A DNA stretch of 37,894 bases, taken from NCBI RefSeq assembly GCF_001431665.1, contig NZ_LLXV01000036.1:1-37894 (forward strand). Direction: 5' to 3'. The number at the start of each line of letters is the position of its first letter. The stretch's first letter is position 1. This document shows, one piece after another, positions 1 to 9,629 of this stretch. The DNA comes from Stenotrophomonas beteli (GTDB lineage: Bacteria; Pseudomonadota; Gammaproteobacteria; Xanthomonadales; Xanthomonadaceae). A program made the translations under genes and the position numbers. The notes beneath the pieces are model-generated. The model made no database searches, was not told the origin of the DNA, and saw only the letters and a program-made list of their open reading frames with translations.

Positions 1-30
1 CCACGAGGGGCTGCGCCGTTGGCTGGAAAC

Positions 31-558
31 TCAGTACCGCTTGATCCCCGGCACCGTGCAGCCTTCAATCTGCGCATGCGCCGACACCGCGTTCTCCTTC
101 TCACCGCGCGCCAGCCGTGACTGCTCGATCGTCGCCCAGTGCCGGCGGCACAGCGGACCGGTCTTCGACCCCAGATCGACCGCCTTGCGCGCGAATGTCT
201 CCGCCTGCGCCCACTGGCCCTGCAGCAGCGCCAGCTCGGCACGTTCCTGCAGCACTGCCGGGTCGTCGGCCACGATCTGCAACGCATGGTCCAGGCTGCT
301 GGCCGCGCCGGCCAGATCGCTTGCCTGACGCTGCGCCTGCGCAGCCAGCCGCAGATCCTCCACCTGCGAATCACGCAGCGGTTGCACCGACAACTCCTTG
401 TCGTCCGGACCCGCCGCCGCCTCCACCGCTGCCAGCCGCTGCGCCGGCGTGGTGGTGGCGACCGGCTTGACCACAGCAGGTGCGCTGCTCACGCAGGCGG
501 CCAGGGCCAGGCTGAGTCCAGCCACGGACAGCGGGTGCAGCAGGTTTCGGATGTTCAT
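31..558 (-). CDS. TPR-containing lipoprotein
   Basis: Predicted outer-membrane or periplasmic lipoprotein of 175 residues. The N-terminus is a lipoprotein signal ending in a lipobox (LALAAC) with the lipidated cysteine at about residue 22. The rest is helical and alanine-rich, with tetratricopeptide-like repeats at about residues 70-150 (for example AGAASSLDHALQIVADDPAV). TPR repeats usually mediate protein contacts. The ATG at 558 is chosen because it gives a proper signal peptide; the frame stays open further upstream, but that stretch lies under the end of mrcB. It starts 5 bp after the mrcB stop, so the two are very likely cotranscribed, and a role as a PBP1B-associated lipoprotein is an inference from position only. 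No specific family was recognised. Confidence 0.82.
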   Translation of the reverse strand: MNIRNLLHPLSVAGLSLALAACVSSAPAVVKPVATTTPAQRLAAVEAAAGPDDKELSVQPLRDSQVEDLRLAAQAQRQASDLAGAASSLDHALQIVADDPAVLQERAELALLQGQWAQAETFARKAVDLGSKTGPLCRRHWATIEQSRLARGEKENAVSAHAQIEGCTVPGIKRY

Positions 559-563
559 CGGTT

Positions 564-3002
564 TCACCGGCTCGGAGGGGGAGTGGCCGCAGCCGGGGCT
601 GCGGCAGGTTCTGCGGGCGGGTCCGGCTTGCGATCCAGGCCGAACCAGCTGCGCCAGCCCCCTCCCTCGCCTTCGGCGCCCTCCTGGGCCTCGGGCGAAA
701 CGGCGGGCGCACACGGCGCATAAGCGGGCGCATAGCCCACCACAAACGGGAAGCGGCGTGCACCGGGGCAGCCGTCGTCGGTGCTGTTGATACCCGTGGC
801 CGCCACCGGCTGCCAGTCCAGCCCCTTGTTGCTGACCCGCAACGGCGCGCTCGGCAGGCGCTGGAAGATGCCTGACCACACCCGCATCGCGCCGGTGGCA
901 CCATACAGGCCGGCCTGCTCGTTCTGGTCGTTGCCGATCCAGATCACGGCCAGATGATCGCCGGTGTAGCCGGCATACCAGCTGTCGCGGCCATCGTTGG
1001 TGGTTCCGGTCTTGCCGGCCGGTTGCAGCCGGCCCAGCCCGTCGGCATTCAGGCGCTGCGCGGTACCGCTGGACACCACCTGCTGCAGGCCGACGCTGAT
1101 CAGGTTGGCGGCGATCGAGTCGCCCTCCTGCGCCGGTGCCGGGGTCTTGTCATAGCGCTTGAGCAGCTTGCCCTGCGGATCGAGCACGCCACGCACCGCG
1201 TGCAGTGGCTGGATCTCGCCGCCGGACGCCAGGAACTGGTACAGCTGCGCCATCGCATACGGGCTCTGGTCGGTCGAGCCGAGGATCACCGCAGGGTTCG
1301 CTTCGGCCTTGATGCCAGCCAGCACGTGGATCAGCTGGGTCACGCGCTCGGGGCCGACCTGCATGCCCACGCGTACCGTGGCCTGGTTGTAGGAGTGGGC
1401 CAGCGCGTCGATCAGGCGCACGGTGCCATGGCTGCGGTTGTCCGCGTTGCCCGGGCTCCAGTTGCGGCCACGGCCGAGCTGCACCGTCACCGGCGAATCA
1501 TCGACCCAGCTGGCCAGCGAGTAGCGATCCGGCTGCGCCAACGCCAGCAGGTACACGAACGGCTTGAGCAGCGACCCGACCGGGCGCTGCGCTTCGATGG
1601 CGCGGTTGAAGCCGACCTCGGAGACCTCACGGCTGCCGATCACCGCCAGCACGTCACCGTTGTGCACGTCGGTCAGCACCATGCCGGCCTGCAGTTCGGG
1701 GCGACGCTTGCTTTCCAGGGACTTGATGGTGCGGGTCACTGCGCCTTCGGCATAGGCCTGGGCAGACGGAGACATGCCGCTCATCACGCTCAGGCCGGCG
1801 CCCTGCAGCGCCGACTCCGGATAGTCATGGCCGAGCTGGCGGCGGACCAGGTCCACATAGGCCGGGAAGCGGTTGGCCGCCACCAGGCCCGGTGTCTTGG
1901 GCACGCCCAGCGGCGCCTTCAGGGCGCGCTGGTACTCGGCATCGTCGATCAGCGTGGCTTCGTGCAGCTTGCCCAGCACGAAGTTGCGGCGGTCCAGCGC
2001 GCGTTCGGGGTTGCGACGCGGATCATAGAACGAGGGCCCCTTCACCAGGCCGATCAGCAGTGCGATCTGTTCGGTTTCCAGCGACTGCAGGTCACGACCA
2101 AACCAGAATTCGGCGCCGGAGGACATGCCATGGATGGCCTGGCTGCCGCGCTGGCCCAGGTACACCTGGTTGAGGTAGGCCTCGAAGATGGTGCGCTTGT
2201 CATAGCGCGCCTCCATGATCAGCGCGTACAGCACTTCGTTGAACTTGCGGGTGACGGTCTGTTCCTTGCCGATGCCGAGCAGGCCGCTGCGCGCCAGCTG
2301 CTGGGTCAGCGTGGAAGCGCCCTGGCGGCTCTGGCCGCCCGAGCGCACGGTCACCCACACCGCGCGCGCGATGCCGGACAGGTCGATGCCGTGGTGGCGG
2401 TTGAAGTCCTTGTCCTCCACCGCCTGCAGGCCGGTCACCAGCAGGTCCGGCGCCTCATCCATGCGGATCAGGCGGCGTTCTTCCTGCTTCTGGCCGTACA
2501 GCGTGGCAATGCGTGCCGGGTCCAGCCGCGCAGCCTTCAGTGCCTTGCGGCTGTCGGCATCGCGCAGCGAGGCCACGCCACCGTTGGCCAGCGACAGTTC
2601 CACCCGGCGCGGGGCCACCCGGCCATCGACATCGTTGTAACCACGGCTGGAGATGACAAAACGCCCGCCGCTCACCGCATAGGTGGCCGGCTCCTTGCCC
2701 TGCCCGTCATCACGGTAGGCCGAGGCGGCCAGTTCGGTCTTCAGCGTGGCCGCGTCCATCGCCTTGCCCGGCGCAAGGACCAGCGGGCGCGCGTAGACCC
2801 GTGTCGGGATCTGCCAACGCAGCTCGCCGAAGCGCTGGGTCACCTGTTGGTTCAGGTACAGCGTGTACGGAATCAGGAAGCCCAATCCCAGCGCGACCGC
2901 CGCCATGCTCCAGGTGATCAGCCGGCGCCGCCACAGCGGGCCAGCGTCCTGCGGGTCGTCGTCGAAATCGTCGATGTCGTCGGAATCGTAGCGTCGGGGC
3001 AC
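564..3002 (-). CDS. mrcB: Bifunctional penicillin-binding protein 1B (class A PBP)
   Basis: Polymerises lipid II into glycan strands and cross-links the peptides in the periplasm. The protein has 812 residues. A short acidic cytoplasmic tail precedes one membrane segment (about 28-50), then a UB2H-like region, then the GT51 transglycosylase with catalytic Glu near 196 (VEDKDF) and the QGASTLTQQLAR motif near 227-238. The transpeptidase motifs are SLLK (477-480), SYN (537-539) and KTGTT (664-668). The C-terminus is a proline/alanine-rich tail of low complexity. The start codon is GTG at 3002 and no strong ribosome site precedes it. The gene is divergent from the glycosyltransferase at 3099. 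Motif order and length match PBP1B rather than PBP1A. Confidence 0.95.
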   Translation of the reverse strand: MPRRYDSDDIDDFDDDPQDAGPLWRRRLITWSMAAVALGLGFLIPYTLYLNQQVTQRFGELRWQIPTRVYARPLVLAPGKAMDAATLKTELAASAYRDDGQGKEPATYAVSGGRFVISSRGYNDVDGRVAPRRVELSLANGGVASLRDADSRKALKAARLDPARIATLYGQKQEERRLIRMDEAPDLLVTGLQAVEDKDFNRHHGIDLSGIARAVWVTVRSGGQSRQGASTLTQQLARSGLLGIGKEQTVTRKFNEVLYALIMEARYDKRTIFEAYLNQVYLGQRGSQAIHGMSSGAEFWFGRDLQSLETEQIALLIGLVKGPSFYDPRRNPERALDRRNFVLGKLHEATLIDDAEYQRALKAPLGVPKTPGLVAANRFPAYVDLVRRQLGHDYPESALQGAGLSVMSGMSPSAQAYAEGAVTRTIKSLESKRRPELQAGMVLTDVHNGDVLAVIGSREVSEVGFNRAIEAQRPVGSLLKPFVYLLALAQPDRYSLASWVDDSPVTVQLGRGRNWSPGNADNRSHGTVRLIDALAHSYNQATVRVGMQVGPERVTQLIHVLAGIKAEANPAVILGSTDQSPYAMAQLYQFLASGGEIQPLHAVRGVLDPQGKLLKRYDKTPAPAQEGDSIAANLISVGLQQVVSSGTAQRLNADGLGRLQPAGKTGTTNDGRDSWYAGYTGDHLAVIWIGNDQNEQAGLYGATGAMRVWSGIFQRLPSAPLRVSNKGLDWQPVAATGINSTDDGCPGARRFPFVVGYAPAYAPCAPAVSPEAQEGAEGEGGGWRSWFGLDRKPDPPAEPAAAPAAATPPPSR

Positions 3003-3098
3003 GGGAATGCGAGAATGTAAGGTCTGGCGAGTCTACCCCAGCCACTGCGGCTGGCGGATTCTCCCCGATTCCCCTGCTTAAGCTGGAGTTGCAACCGG

Positions 3099-5198
3099 AT
3101 GGCGATGTCCCTGGCCGAGATCCGATACCTGATCAACCGCCTGAGCGGCCTGGCCCGGCGCAGTCTGGCCAGCCTGCGCACCCGTGGCTGGCGGGCGACT
3201 TGGCAACGGATCCGCGTCCATACCCAGCGCGCCGTCCCGGCTCCGCGCACGCCGCTGTACCTGCCACCGGCCCAGGCGTTCGCGCCGTTCGCGGTGCCGT
3301 TCAGCGAAACACCGGTGGTGAGCATCATCATCCCGGTCTACAACCACGTCGGGCACACCCTGGCCTGCCTGCGCGCGCTGGCGGCGCATCCGCCGGCCGC
3401 CGCGTGCGAGATCCTGGTCGTGGATGACGGCAGCAGCGATGCCACCGCGCAGTGGATGCCGCAGGTGGCCGGGCTGCGCTATGAAGTGCGCGCGCACAAC
3501 AGCGGCTTCATCGACGCCTGCAACGATGGCGTGTCACGCGCACGCGGCCGCTACGTGGTGCTGCTCAACAACGATACGGTGCCGCAGCCGGGCTGGCTCG
3601 ATGCGCTGCTGGACACCTTCGGCAGCGTGCCCGACGCCGGCCTGGTCGGCAGCCAGCTGCTGTACCCGGACGGCCGCCTGCAGGAATCGGGCGGGGTGAT
3701 CTTCGCCGACGGCAGCGGCTGGAGCTATGGCCGCTTTGAGGCTGCCGACGACCCGCGCTTCGCCAGCCTGCGCGACGTCGATTACTGCTCCGGTGCCGCC
3801 GTGATGCTGCCGCGTGCGCTCTGGCAACAGCTGGGCGGCTTCGATACCCGCTACAGGCCGGCCTACTACGAAGACACCGATCTGGCCTTCAGCGTGCGCG
3901 CACAGGGCCTGCGGGTACTGGTGCAGCCGGCCAGCCGGGTGATCCACGATGAAGGCACCAGCAATGGCACCGACACTGGCAGCGGGGTGAAGGCCTACCA
4001 GGTGCGCAACCAGGCCATCTTCGCGGCCAAGTGGGCGGCTGAGCTGGCCCGCCAGCCGGCGGTCGGTGCAGTGCCCTCGCCGTCACTGCTGCTGCGTGGC
4101 CGCCGCCAGGTGCTGATCCTGGACGAAGAAGTCCCGCAGCCGGACCGCGATTCCGGCTCGCTGCGCCAGGTCAATCTGATCCGCCTGCTGCTGCAGGGCG
4201 GTGCCCATGTGGTATTCGTGCCGACCCGGCGCGAGCATGCCGGTGCCGCCACTGAAGCGCTGCAGCGGATGGGCGTGGAGGTGTGGTACGCCCCCTTCCT
4301 GGACGGTGTGGCCGGCTGGCTGCGCAGCCACGGCTCGCGGTTCGACGTGGCGATGCTGGTGCGCCATCACGTTGCCCACGAGTGCCTGCCGCTGCTCAAG
4401 CGTTACGCCCCGCAGGCACGCACCGTGTTCGATACCGTCGACCTGCACTACCTGCGCGAACGCCGCGGCGCCGAAGTAGCCGGCGATGCAACCCTGCTGC
4501 GTGCGGCCGAGCGCACGCGCAGCAGCGAGCTTGCGGTCATGGAGCAGTGCGACATCACCGTACTGGTCAGCGCGGCCGAGCGCGAGCAGCTGCAGGCCGA
4601 TGCACCCGGCGTGCGCGTGGAGCTGATCTCCAACCTGCACGAAGTGGCCGGTGCCGGCGCACCTTACAGCCAGCGCCACGACCTGGTCTTTGTCGGCGGC
4701 TTCCGCCACCCGCCGAACCTGGACGGCATGACCTGGTTCATCGGCGAGGTGTTCGGACGCATCCGCGAGCGACTGCCGGAGGTGCGCCTGCACTGCATCG
4801 GCGCGGCGGCACCGGATGCATTGCTGGCGCTGGCCGAGCGCCAGCCTGGCGTGCAGATGCACGGATTCGTCGAGGACATCACGCCCTACATGGACGGTGC
4901 GCGCATCGCCATCGCGCCGCTGCGTTTCGGCGCCGGCGTGAAGGGCAAGATCAATCTGAGCATGGCCCACGGCCAACCGGTGGTGGGCACCACCTGCGCG
5001 GTCGAAGGCATGCACCTGCATCCCGGCCAGGACGTCCTGGTGGCCGACGATGCCGCCGGCTTCGCCGAGGCGGTGGTGCGCCTGTACCGGGACCCGCAGC
5101 TGTGGCAGCAGCTGTCCGATGCCGGCCTGGCCAATGTTGCCGAGCATTTCTCGCTCGATGCCGCCCGCGCGACCGTACAGCGGGTGTTCTTCGCCTAA
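3099..5198 (+). CDS. Two-domain glycosyltransferase (GT2 + GT4-like)
   Basis: Predicted cytoplasmic enzyme of 699 residues that would transfer sugars to a surface glycan; donor and acceptor cannot be read from the sequence. Residues about 73-310 are a GT-A fold family 2 domain: SIIIPVYN, then VDDGSSD (108-114) and NND in the DXD position (157-159), then a YYEDTD motif typical of rhamnosyl/O-antigen enzymes. Residues about 335-699 form a GT-B, family 4-like domain with FVGGFRHPPN and GVKGKINLSMAHGQPVV. The start at 3099 has GGAG at 3085-3088; a second ATG follows 6 bp later. No other glycan gene is adjacent, so the pathway is open. It converges with the minus-strand gene ending at 5195, the stops overlapping. 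Confidence 0.88.
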   Translation: MAMSLAEIRYLINRLSGLARRSLASLRTRGWRATWQRIRVHTQRAVPAPRTPLYLPPAQAFAPFAVPFSETPVVSIIIPVYNHVGHTLACLRALAAHPPAAACEILVVDDGSSDATAQWMPQVAGLRYEVRAHNSGFIDACNDGVSRARGRYVVLLNNDTVPQPGWLDALLDTFGSVPDAGLVGSQLLYPDGRLQESGGVIFADGSGWSYGRFEAADDPRFASLRDVDYCSGAAVMLPRALWQQLGGFDTRYRPAYYEDTDLAFSVRAQGLRVLVQPASRVIHDEGTSNGTDTGSGVKAYQVRNQAIFAAKWAAELARQPAVGAVPSPSLLLRGRRQVLILDEEVPQPDRDSGSLRQVNLIRLLLQGGAHVVFVPTRREHAGAATEALQRMGVEVWYAPFLDGVAGWLRSHGSRFDVAMLVRHHVAHECLPLLKRYAPQARTVFDTVDLHYLRERRGAEVAGDATLLRAAERTRSSELAVMEQCDITVLVSAAEREQLQADAPGVRVELISNLHEVAGAGAPYSQRHDLVFVGGFRHPPNLDGMTWFIGEVFGRIRERLPEVRLHCIGAAAPDALLALAERQPGVQMHGFVEDITPYMDGARIAIAPLRFGAGVKGKINLSMAHGQPVVGTTCAVEGMHLHPGQDVLVADDAAGFAEAVVRLYRDPQLWQQLSDAGLANVAEHFSLDAARATVQRVFFA

Positions 5199-6760
5199 TC
5201 GGCGGGCGCGCCGGCGCGGCGCAGGCGTTCTTCGAAGGCGGGCAGCTCGGCCAGATCCGGTTGCAGTTGGCGGGCCTGCTCGACGGCGTGGCCCGCGAAC
5301 GCCACATCACCGCTGCCCAGCCGCTCGCTGCCGATCGCCAGCCAGCGCTGGGCCAGCCGCAGGCGCGCAGACGGCAGGCCAGAGGCGGTCGGCGACAAGG
5401 TCTGCCAGGCCTGCAGGCAGGCCCCGGCGGCCTGGACGCGGTTCTGCCGCAGGTTGTCGTCATAGCAGCGACGGCTGGCGGGCAGCAGGCGCGCGGCGGC
5501 CGCCTTCACCCGTGCGTCCCGGGGTGCCAGCGACTGTGCCTCGCGCAGCGCGTCGAACGCACTGTGGCCGGGCGGACTGATCCATTGACCGGCGGCCTCG
5601 GCGCGCTCGATCCTGCGCAGGTGGTCGCGCAGCTGGCGCTCACGCTGGGCAGTGCCCAGCCGGGGCTGCTGCAATGCGTGCTGGGCCTGCTGCGCGCGTG
5701 ACAGTCGCTGTGCCAGCTGCTGCTGTGCCGCCGGGGACGCACCCAGTGCCGCCGCCAGCGCCGCATCGCGTTGCGCGGCCTCGAACTGGAAGTCATTGGC
5801 CAGCGTCTGGCTGCGCGCCAACACCGCCTGCAGCGTCTGCTCGCGGCCGCGCTGGGCGTTGGCATCGTCCGGTGCCGCCGCCAGCACAGCCAGGAAAGCC
5901 TCGGCCGCCACCTCCAGCTGCCGCCGCCGCAAGGCGCGATGTGCCTGCTGCAACCGCTGGTCCATGGCCCGCGCCAGCGTTTCCTGGCTGGCCGGTAGAT
6001 CGGCATGCCCGGCGTCGAACTGGCGTGCGCGCAGCAGCATCGCCGCCGACTCGGCCAGCGCCCCGCGCGCAGCGCGCGCACGCGCCTGCTGCAGCAGATC
6101 GCTCAGTGCGTCCTCGCGCCCTTCCAGGGCCGGCAGGTTGTCCGGTTGCAGGGCCAGGATGCGCTGGAACAAGGGCAGCGCACTGCTGTCGCCGTCATCC
6201 AGCCGCCCCGCCGCGAAGGCGTTGCGCGCCTGCGCCAGCAACGCGCCGATACCGACGCCCGCACTGCGCCGCGCCTGCAGCTGGTGCGCCACGTCATCGC
6301 CCTCTGCCTGCGGCACCTGCAGTTCGCGGGCCAACGCCAGCGCCTGTGCGCTGCCTTCCAGGTCGTCGCGCTGCAGGCGGTCACGCGCCTGCTGCAGCGC
6401 CGCCGCCCCGGTACGCGCCAGGCCCTGCCGTGCCTGCAGGCGATCACCATCGAGCGCCAGCGCGGCCTGGTAGCGCTCGCGCGCACCACTGCCATCGGCC
6501 TGGCTCAGGCGCCCTGCGGCCAGTGCACGGTCCCCTTCGGCCAGCAGTTGTTCAATCTGCGGCTCATCCCAGAACCAGTCGGCCAGCGGTCCGCGCAGCA
6601 GCACCAGCAGTACGAACACGGCCACCGCCGCGACCAGCGCCCAGCGCCAGACCCGGCGCGCATGGCGTGCCTGCAGCCACCACCAACGGCCTTCGCGGCG
6701 GACGCGGTCCAGCGCAGGATGTTCAGCGCCATGCGGGCGATGCGGAGGCTCGCGTTCCAT
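5195..6760 (-). CDS. Membrane-anchored TPR-like repeat protein
   Basis: Protein of 521 residues, function unknown. A basic N-terminal cytoplasmic stretch (about 1-39, rich in Arg and Trp) leads into a single transmembrane segment at about 40-57. The remaining roughly 460 residues are alanine-, glutamine- and arginine-rich helices with repeated A-G-R-L and Q-A-R patterns, consistent with degenerate tetratricopeptide repeats facing the periplasm. The gene begins 30 bp after the relA stop on the same strand, so it is probably cotranscribed with relA. No catalytic motif is visible. A scaffold role is inferred from the architecture. The codon and base composition match the neighbours. Confidence 0.8.
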   Translation of the reverse strand: MEREPPHRPHGAEHPALDRVRREGRWWWLQARHARRVWRWALVAAVAVFVLLVLLRGPLADWFWDEPQIEQLLAEGDRALAAGRLSQADGSGARERYQAALALDGDRLQARQGLARTGAAALQQARDRLQRDDLEGSAQALALARELQVPQAEGDDVAHQLQARRSAGVGIGALLAQARNAFAAGRLDDGDSSALPLFQRILALQPDNLPALEGREDALSDLLQQARARAARGALAESAAMLLRARQFDAGHADLPASQETLARAMDQRLQQAHRALRRRQLEVAAEAFLAVLAAAPDDANAQRGREQTLQAVLARSQTLANDFQFEAAQRDAALAAALGASPAAQQQLAQRLSRAQQAQHALQQPRLGTAQRERQLRDHLRRIERAEAAGQWISPPGHSAFDALREAQSLAPRDARVKAAAARLLPASRRCYDDNLRQNRVQAAGACLQAWQTLSPTASGLPSARLRLAQRWLAIGSERLGSGDVAFAGHAVEQARQLQPDLAELPAFEERLRRAGAPAD

Positions 6761-6790
6761 GCGTGCAGGGTAGCCGGGGCAGCGTGAAGC

Positions 6791-8947
6791 TCAGCCGAGG
6801 CGACGCGCCTCGCTCACGCCCGGCAGCGCATCCAGCTTGCCCAGCAGGGTCGACAACTGGCCGTAGTCGCTCACCTTCAGGCGCAGGCGCAGGTGCGCCC
6901 GGCCGCTGTTGCGCACGTTGTCGCTATGGATATCGAGCACGTAGGCGTCTTCCTGGGCGATCAGGTTGGTGATGTCTTTCAGCAGCCAGCGGCGGTCGAC
7001 GGCGTCGACCACCACGTCCACCTCGTAGCCACCGCCGGCCTGGCCCCACTCCACCGGCAGGATGCGCTGCGGGCTGGTGGCCGCCAGGCGGGCCAGCGCG
7101 GCACAGTCTGCACGGTGCACGGTGACACCCCGGCTACGGGTCAGGTAGCCGACGATCGGTTCGCCGGCCACTGGCTGGCAGCAGCGCGCCAGCTGCACCA
7201 GCAGATTGCCTACGCCCTGCACGGTGAACTTGGACTTGCCCAGGTTCTCGCGGCGCGCGGTCGGGCGCGGCAGGGCCGGTGCCGGTGCCGGTTGGCTGGC
7301 CGCACGCTCTGCCTCCAGCAGCGCCCGGCTGACCTGGTTGGGGCCGGTATCGCCCAGCGCCACCTGGATGTACAGGTCATCGACGCTGTCGGCGTGGAAT
7401 TTCTTCGCCGCCAACGCCAGGTCCGAGTGCTGCAGCCCCAGTCGCTTGAGTTCGCGTTCCAGCAGCTCGCGCCCGGCCTGCACGTTGCGCGCGCGGTCCA
7501 GCTTGTGGAACCAGCTGCGTACCTTCTCGCGCGAGCGGTTGCTGGCCAGGAAGCCCAGCGCCGGCATCAGCCAGTCGCGGCGCGGGTCGGCCTCCTTGCC
7601 GGTGAGGATCTCCACGCGGTCGCCGCTGCGCAGGCGATAGGTCAGCGGCACGATGCGGCCATTGACCTTGGCCCCGCGGCAACGATGGCCGACCATGGTG
7701 TGCACCTGGTAAGCGAAATCGAGCGGAGTGGCGCCCTGCGGCAGGTCCAGCACCTCGTCCTTCGGGCTCAACGCATAGACGCGGTCTTCGGTCAGTTCGG
7801 CATCGAGCGCGCCGGCCAGTTCGTTGCCCTGCCCGTCCTGGGCCTGCTCCAGCAGCTGGCGCATCCAGGTGATCTTGCGATCGAAGGCCTTTTCCGCGCC
7901 CTTGCCGCCTTCCTTGTACTTCCAGTGCGCGGCCACACCCAGCTCGGCCTGCGAGTGCATCTCATGGGTGCGGATCTGCACTTCGATGGTGCGCCCTTCC
8001 GGGCCGACCACGGCGGTATGCAGCGAACGGTAGTCATTGGCCTTGGGCCGCGCGATGTAGTCGTCGAACTCGCTCGGTACCGGCGCCCACAGCGCATGCA
8101 CCACCCCCAGCGCGGCATAGCAGGCGGCAACGTCGTCGACCATCACCCGCACCGCGCGGATGTCATACAGCTGGTCGAAGGCCAGCCGCTTCTTCTGCAT
8201 CTTCCGCCAGATGCTGTAGATGTGCTTCGGGCGGCCACTGACTTCGGCCTTGATGCCCTGCGCGACCAGCTCGCGCGACAACACCTTCTTGACGTTCTCG
8301 ACGTAGCGCTCGCGGGCGATGCGGGTTTCGTCCACCTCACGCGCGATGCGCCGGTAGGTTTCCGGTTCCAGGTGGCGGAACGCCAGGTCCTCCAGCTCCC
8401 ACTTCAGCTGCCAGATGCCCAGGCGGTTGGCCAGGGGCGCGTGGATGTCGCGGGTGAGCTGGGCCAGCGCCCGGCGCTGCTCCTCGTCCAGCTTGTCGGC
8501 CGCCCGCATGCGCGCCAGTTGCCGGGCCAGCAGGATCGGCACCACGCGCAGGTCGCGGATGATCGCCAGCAACAGCCGGCGCAGGCCTTCGCTGTTGCGT
8601 CCCGCTTCGCGCCCGGCGTGCAGCGCCCACACCGGATCGGCCGCATCCTGGCCATCGAGCAGGCCCACCACGGCGGCCTTGTGTGCGCCCAGCGGCAACT
8701 GCTCCAGGCTGGCGCGCAGGCCGGGCAGATCGAACAGCAGTGCGGCGACCACCGCGCCTTCGTCGGCCGACAGCATCGCCAGCGCATCGAGCGTGTCACC
8801 CAGCACCGACCAGCTGGCACGCATCTGCGGGTCGCATTCCGGCGCCTGCCAGTGCTCGCGCAGGGCCTGGCGCAGCGGAGCAGGCAGCACCGCTGCCGAG
8901 GGACGGTTCAACAAGGCATCCAGGCCGGGGACGGAAGCGCGGTTCAC
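6791..8947 (-). CDS. relA: (p)ppGpp synthetase RelA
   Basis: Ribosome-associated synthetase that makes (p)ppGpp from ATP and GTP/GDP during amino-acid starvation. It has 718 residues. The N-terminal HD domain is degenerate: the position that reads HD in bifunctional Rel/SpoT reads FD here (about 72-73), so hydrolase activity is not expected. The synthetase domain spans about 232-345 (GRPKHIYSIWRKM, then EFDDYIARPKANDYRSLHT). A TGS domain follows at about 388-450, a zinc-finger-like region with LARCCQPV near 575-600, and a C-terminal ACT/RRM domain from about 640. The start is GTG at 8947. The dead HD domain supports RelA over SpoT. Confidence 0.96.
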   Translation of the reverse strand: MNRASVPGLDALLNRPSAAVLPAPLRQALREHWQAPECDPQMRASWSVLGDTLDALAMLSADEGAVVAALLFDLPGLRASLEQLPLGAHKAAVVGLLDGQDAADPVWALHAGREAGRNSEGLRRLLLAIIRDLRVVPILLARQLARMRAADKLDEEQRRALAQLTRDIHAPLANRLGIWQLKWELEDLAFRHLEPETYRRIAREVDETRIARERYVENVKKVLSRELVAQGIKAEVSGRPKHIYSIWRKMQKKRLAFDQLYDIRAVRVMVDDVAACYAALGVVHALWAPVPSEFDDYIARPKANDYRSLHTAVVGPEGRTIEVQIRTHEMHSQAELGVAAHWKYKEGGKGAEKAFDRKITWMRQLLEQAQDGQGNELAGALDAELTEDRVYALSPKDEVLDLPQGATPLDFAYQVHTMVGHRCRGAKVNGRIVPLTYRLRSGDRVEILTGKEADPRRDWLMPALGFLASNRSREKVRSWFHKLDRARNVQAGRELLERELKRLGLQHSDLALAAKKFHADSVDDLYIQVALGDTGPNQVSRALLEAERAASQPAPAPALPRPTARRENLGKSKFTVQGVGNLLVQLARCCQPVAGEPIVGYLTRSRGVTVHRADCAALARLAATSPQRILPVEWGQAGGGYEVDVVVDAVDRRWLLKDITNLIAQEDAYVLDIHSDNVRNSGRAHLRLRLKVSDYGQLSTLLGKLDALPGVSEARRLG

Positions 8948-9077
8948 AGCATCGAGCAGGCAAGACAGAGGCCCCTACACTAGCGCCGGCGCCGTTCAGG
9001 GACAATCACTGCGGCCACCATCACCCGGCATGAAGACATGCCGCTACACTCGCCGACACACCCAGGAGAGACCTGCC

Positions 9078-9602
9078 ATGCCTTCGATTGCCCCGCGCGT
9101 CCGCTCACGGCTGCTGGCCTGTGCCGCCGTGCTGCTGTCCCTGTCCGCGCCCGCACTGGCCCAGCGCACGGTGGAGGGCGATCTGCAGCAGCAGATGTCG
9201 CCGGCCGAGTTCCAGGCTGCCGGCCTGGACAAGCTCAGTGCCGCCGAACTGGCCTCGCTCAACCGCTGGCTGCAGGGCAAGGTGCAGGCCGCCACCACCC
9301 AGGCCGTCGCCACCGCACGCGAGGAAGGCCGCCAGGAAGTGATCAAGAAGAACCGCGGCTTCTTCGACTTCGGCAGTGACGAGCCGATCGAAAGCACGTT
9401 GCAGGGCGAGTTCCGCGGCTTCGCCAAGGGCCGGCGCTATGTGCTGCAGAACGGGCAGGAATGGGAGCAGGTGGACGCGACCCAGTTCTCCGGCAGCGCC
9501 AGGCAGGCGCCGAAGGTGAGCATGCGCCCGGGCCTGATCGGCGTGTGGTACATGAAAGTGGACGGCGTGAACGTGCAGCCGAAGGTGCGCCGCGCCAAGT
9601 AA
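9078..9602 (+). CDS. Small exported protein of unknown function
   Basis: Protein of 174 residues with a clear Sec signal peptide (about 1-27, cleavage after ALA-Q). The mature part begins with a helical stretch containing LDKLSAAELASLNRWLQGK, then a charged linker, then a compact C-terminal part with FRGFAKGRRYVLQNGQEW and a closing basic segment. It has no cysteine in the mature part and no membrane segment. The start is supported by AGGAGAG at 9063-9069, nine bases before the ATG. It is divergent from relA and convergent with hrpA, so it is probably a single-gene unit. The family was not recognised with certainty; a periplasmic location is inferred. Confidence 0.82.
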   Translation: MPSIAPRVRSRLLACAAVLLSLSAPALAQRTVEGDLQQQMSPAEFQAAGLDKLSAAELASLNRWLQGKVQAATTQAVATAREEGRQEVIKKNRGFFDFGSDEPIESTLQGEFRGFAKGRRYVLQNGQEWEQVDATQFSGSARQAPKVSMRPGLIGVWYMKVDGVNVQPKVRRAK

Positions 9603-9629
9603 TGCCGCCGCCGTCCTGTAGCGCCGGAA

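Noticed and set aside
954..3020. 688-codon open frame on the plus strand
   Set aside because: It lies antisense to mrcB. High GC keeps opposite frames open, the composition is His/Gln/Ala/Arg-rich and no domain is visible.
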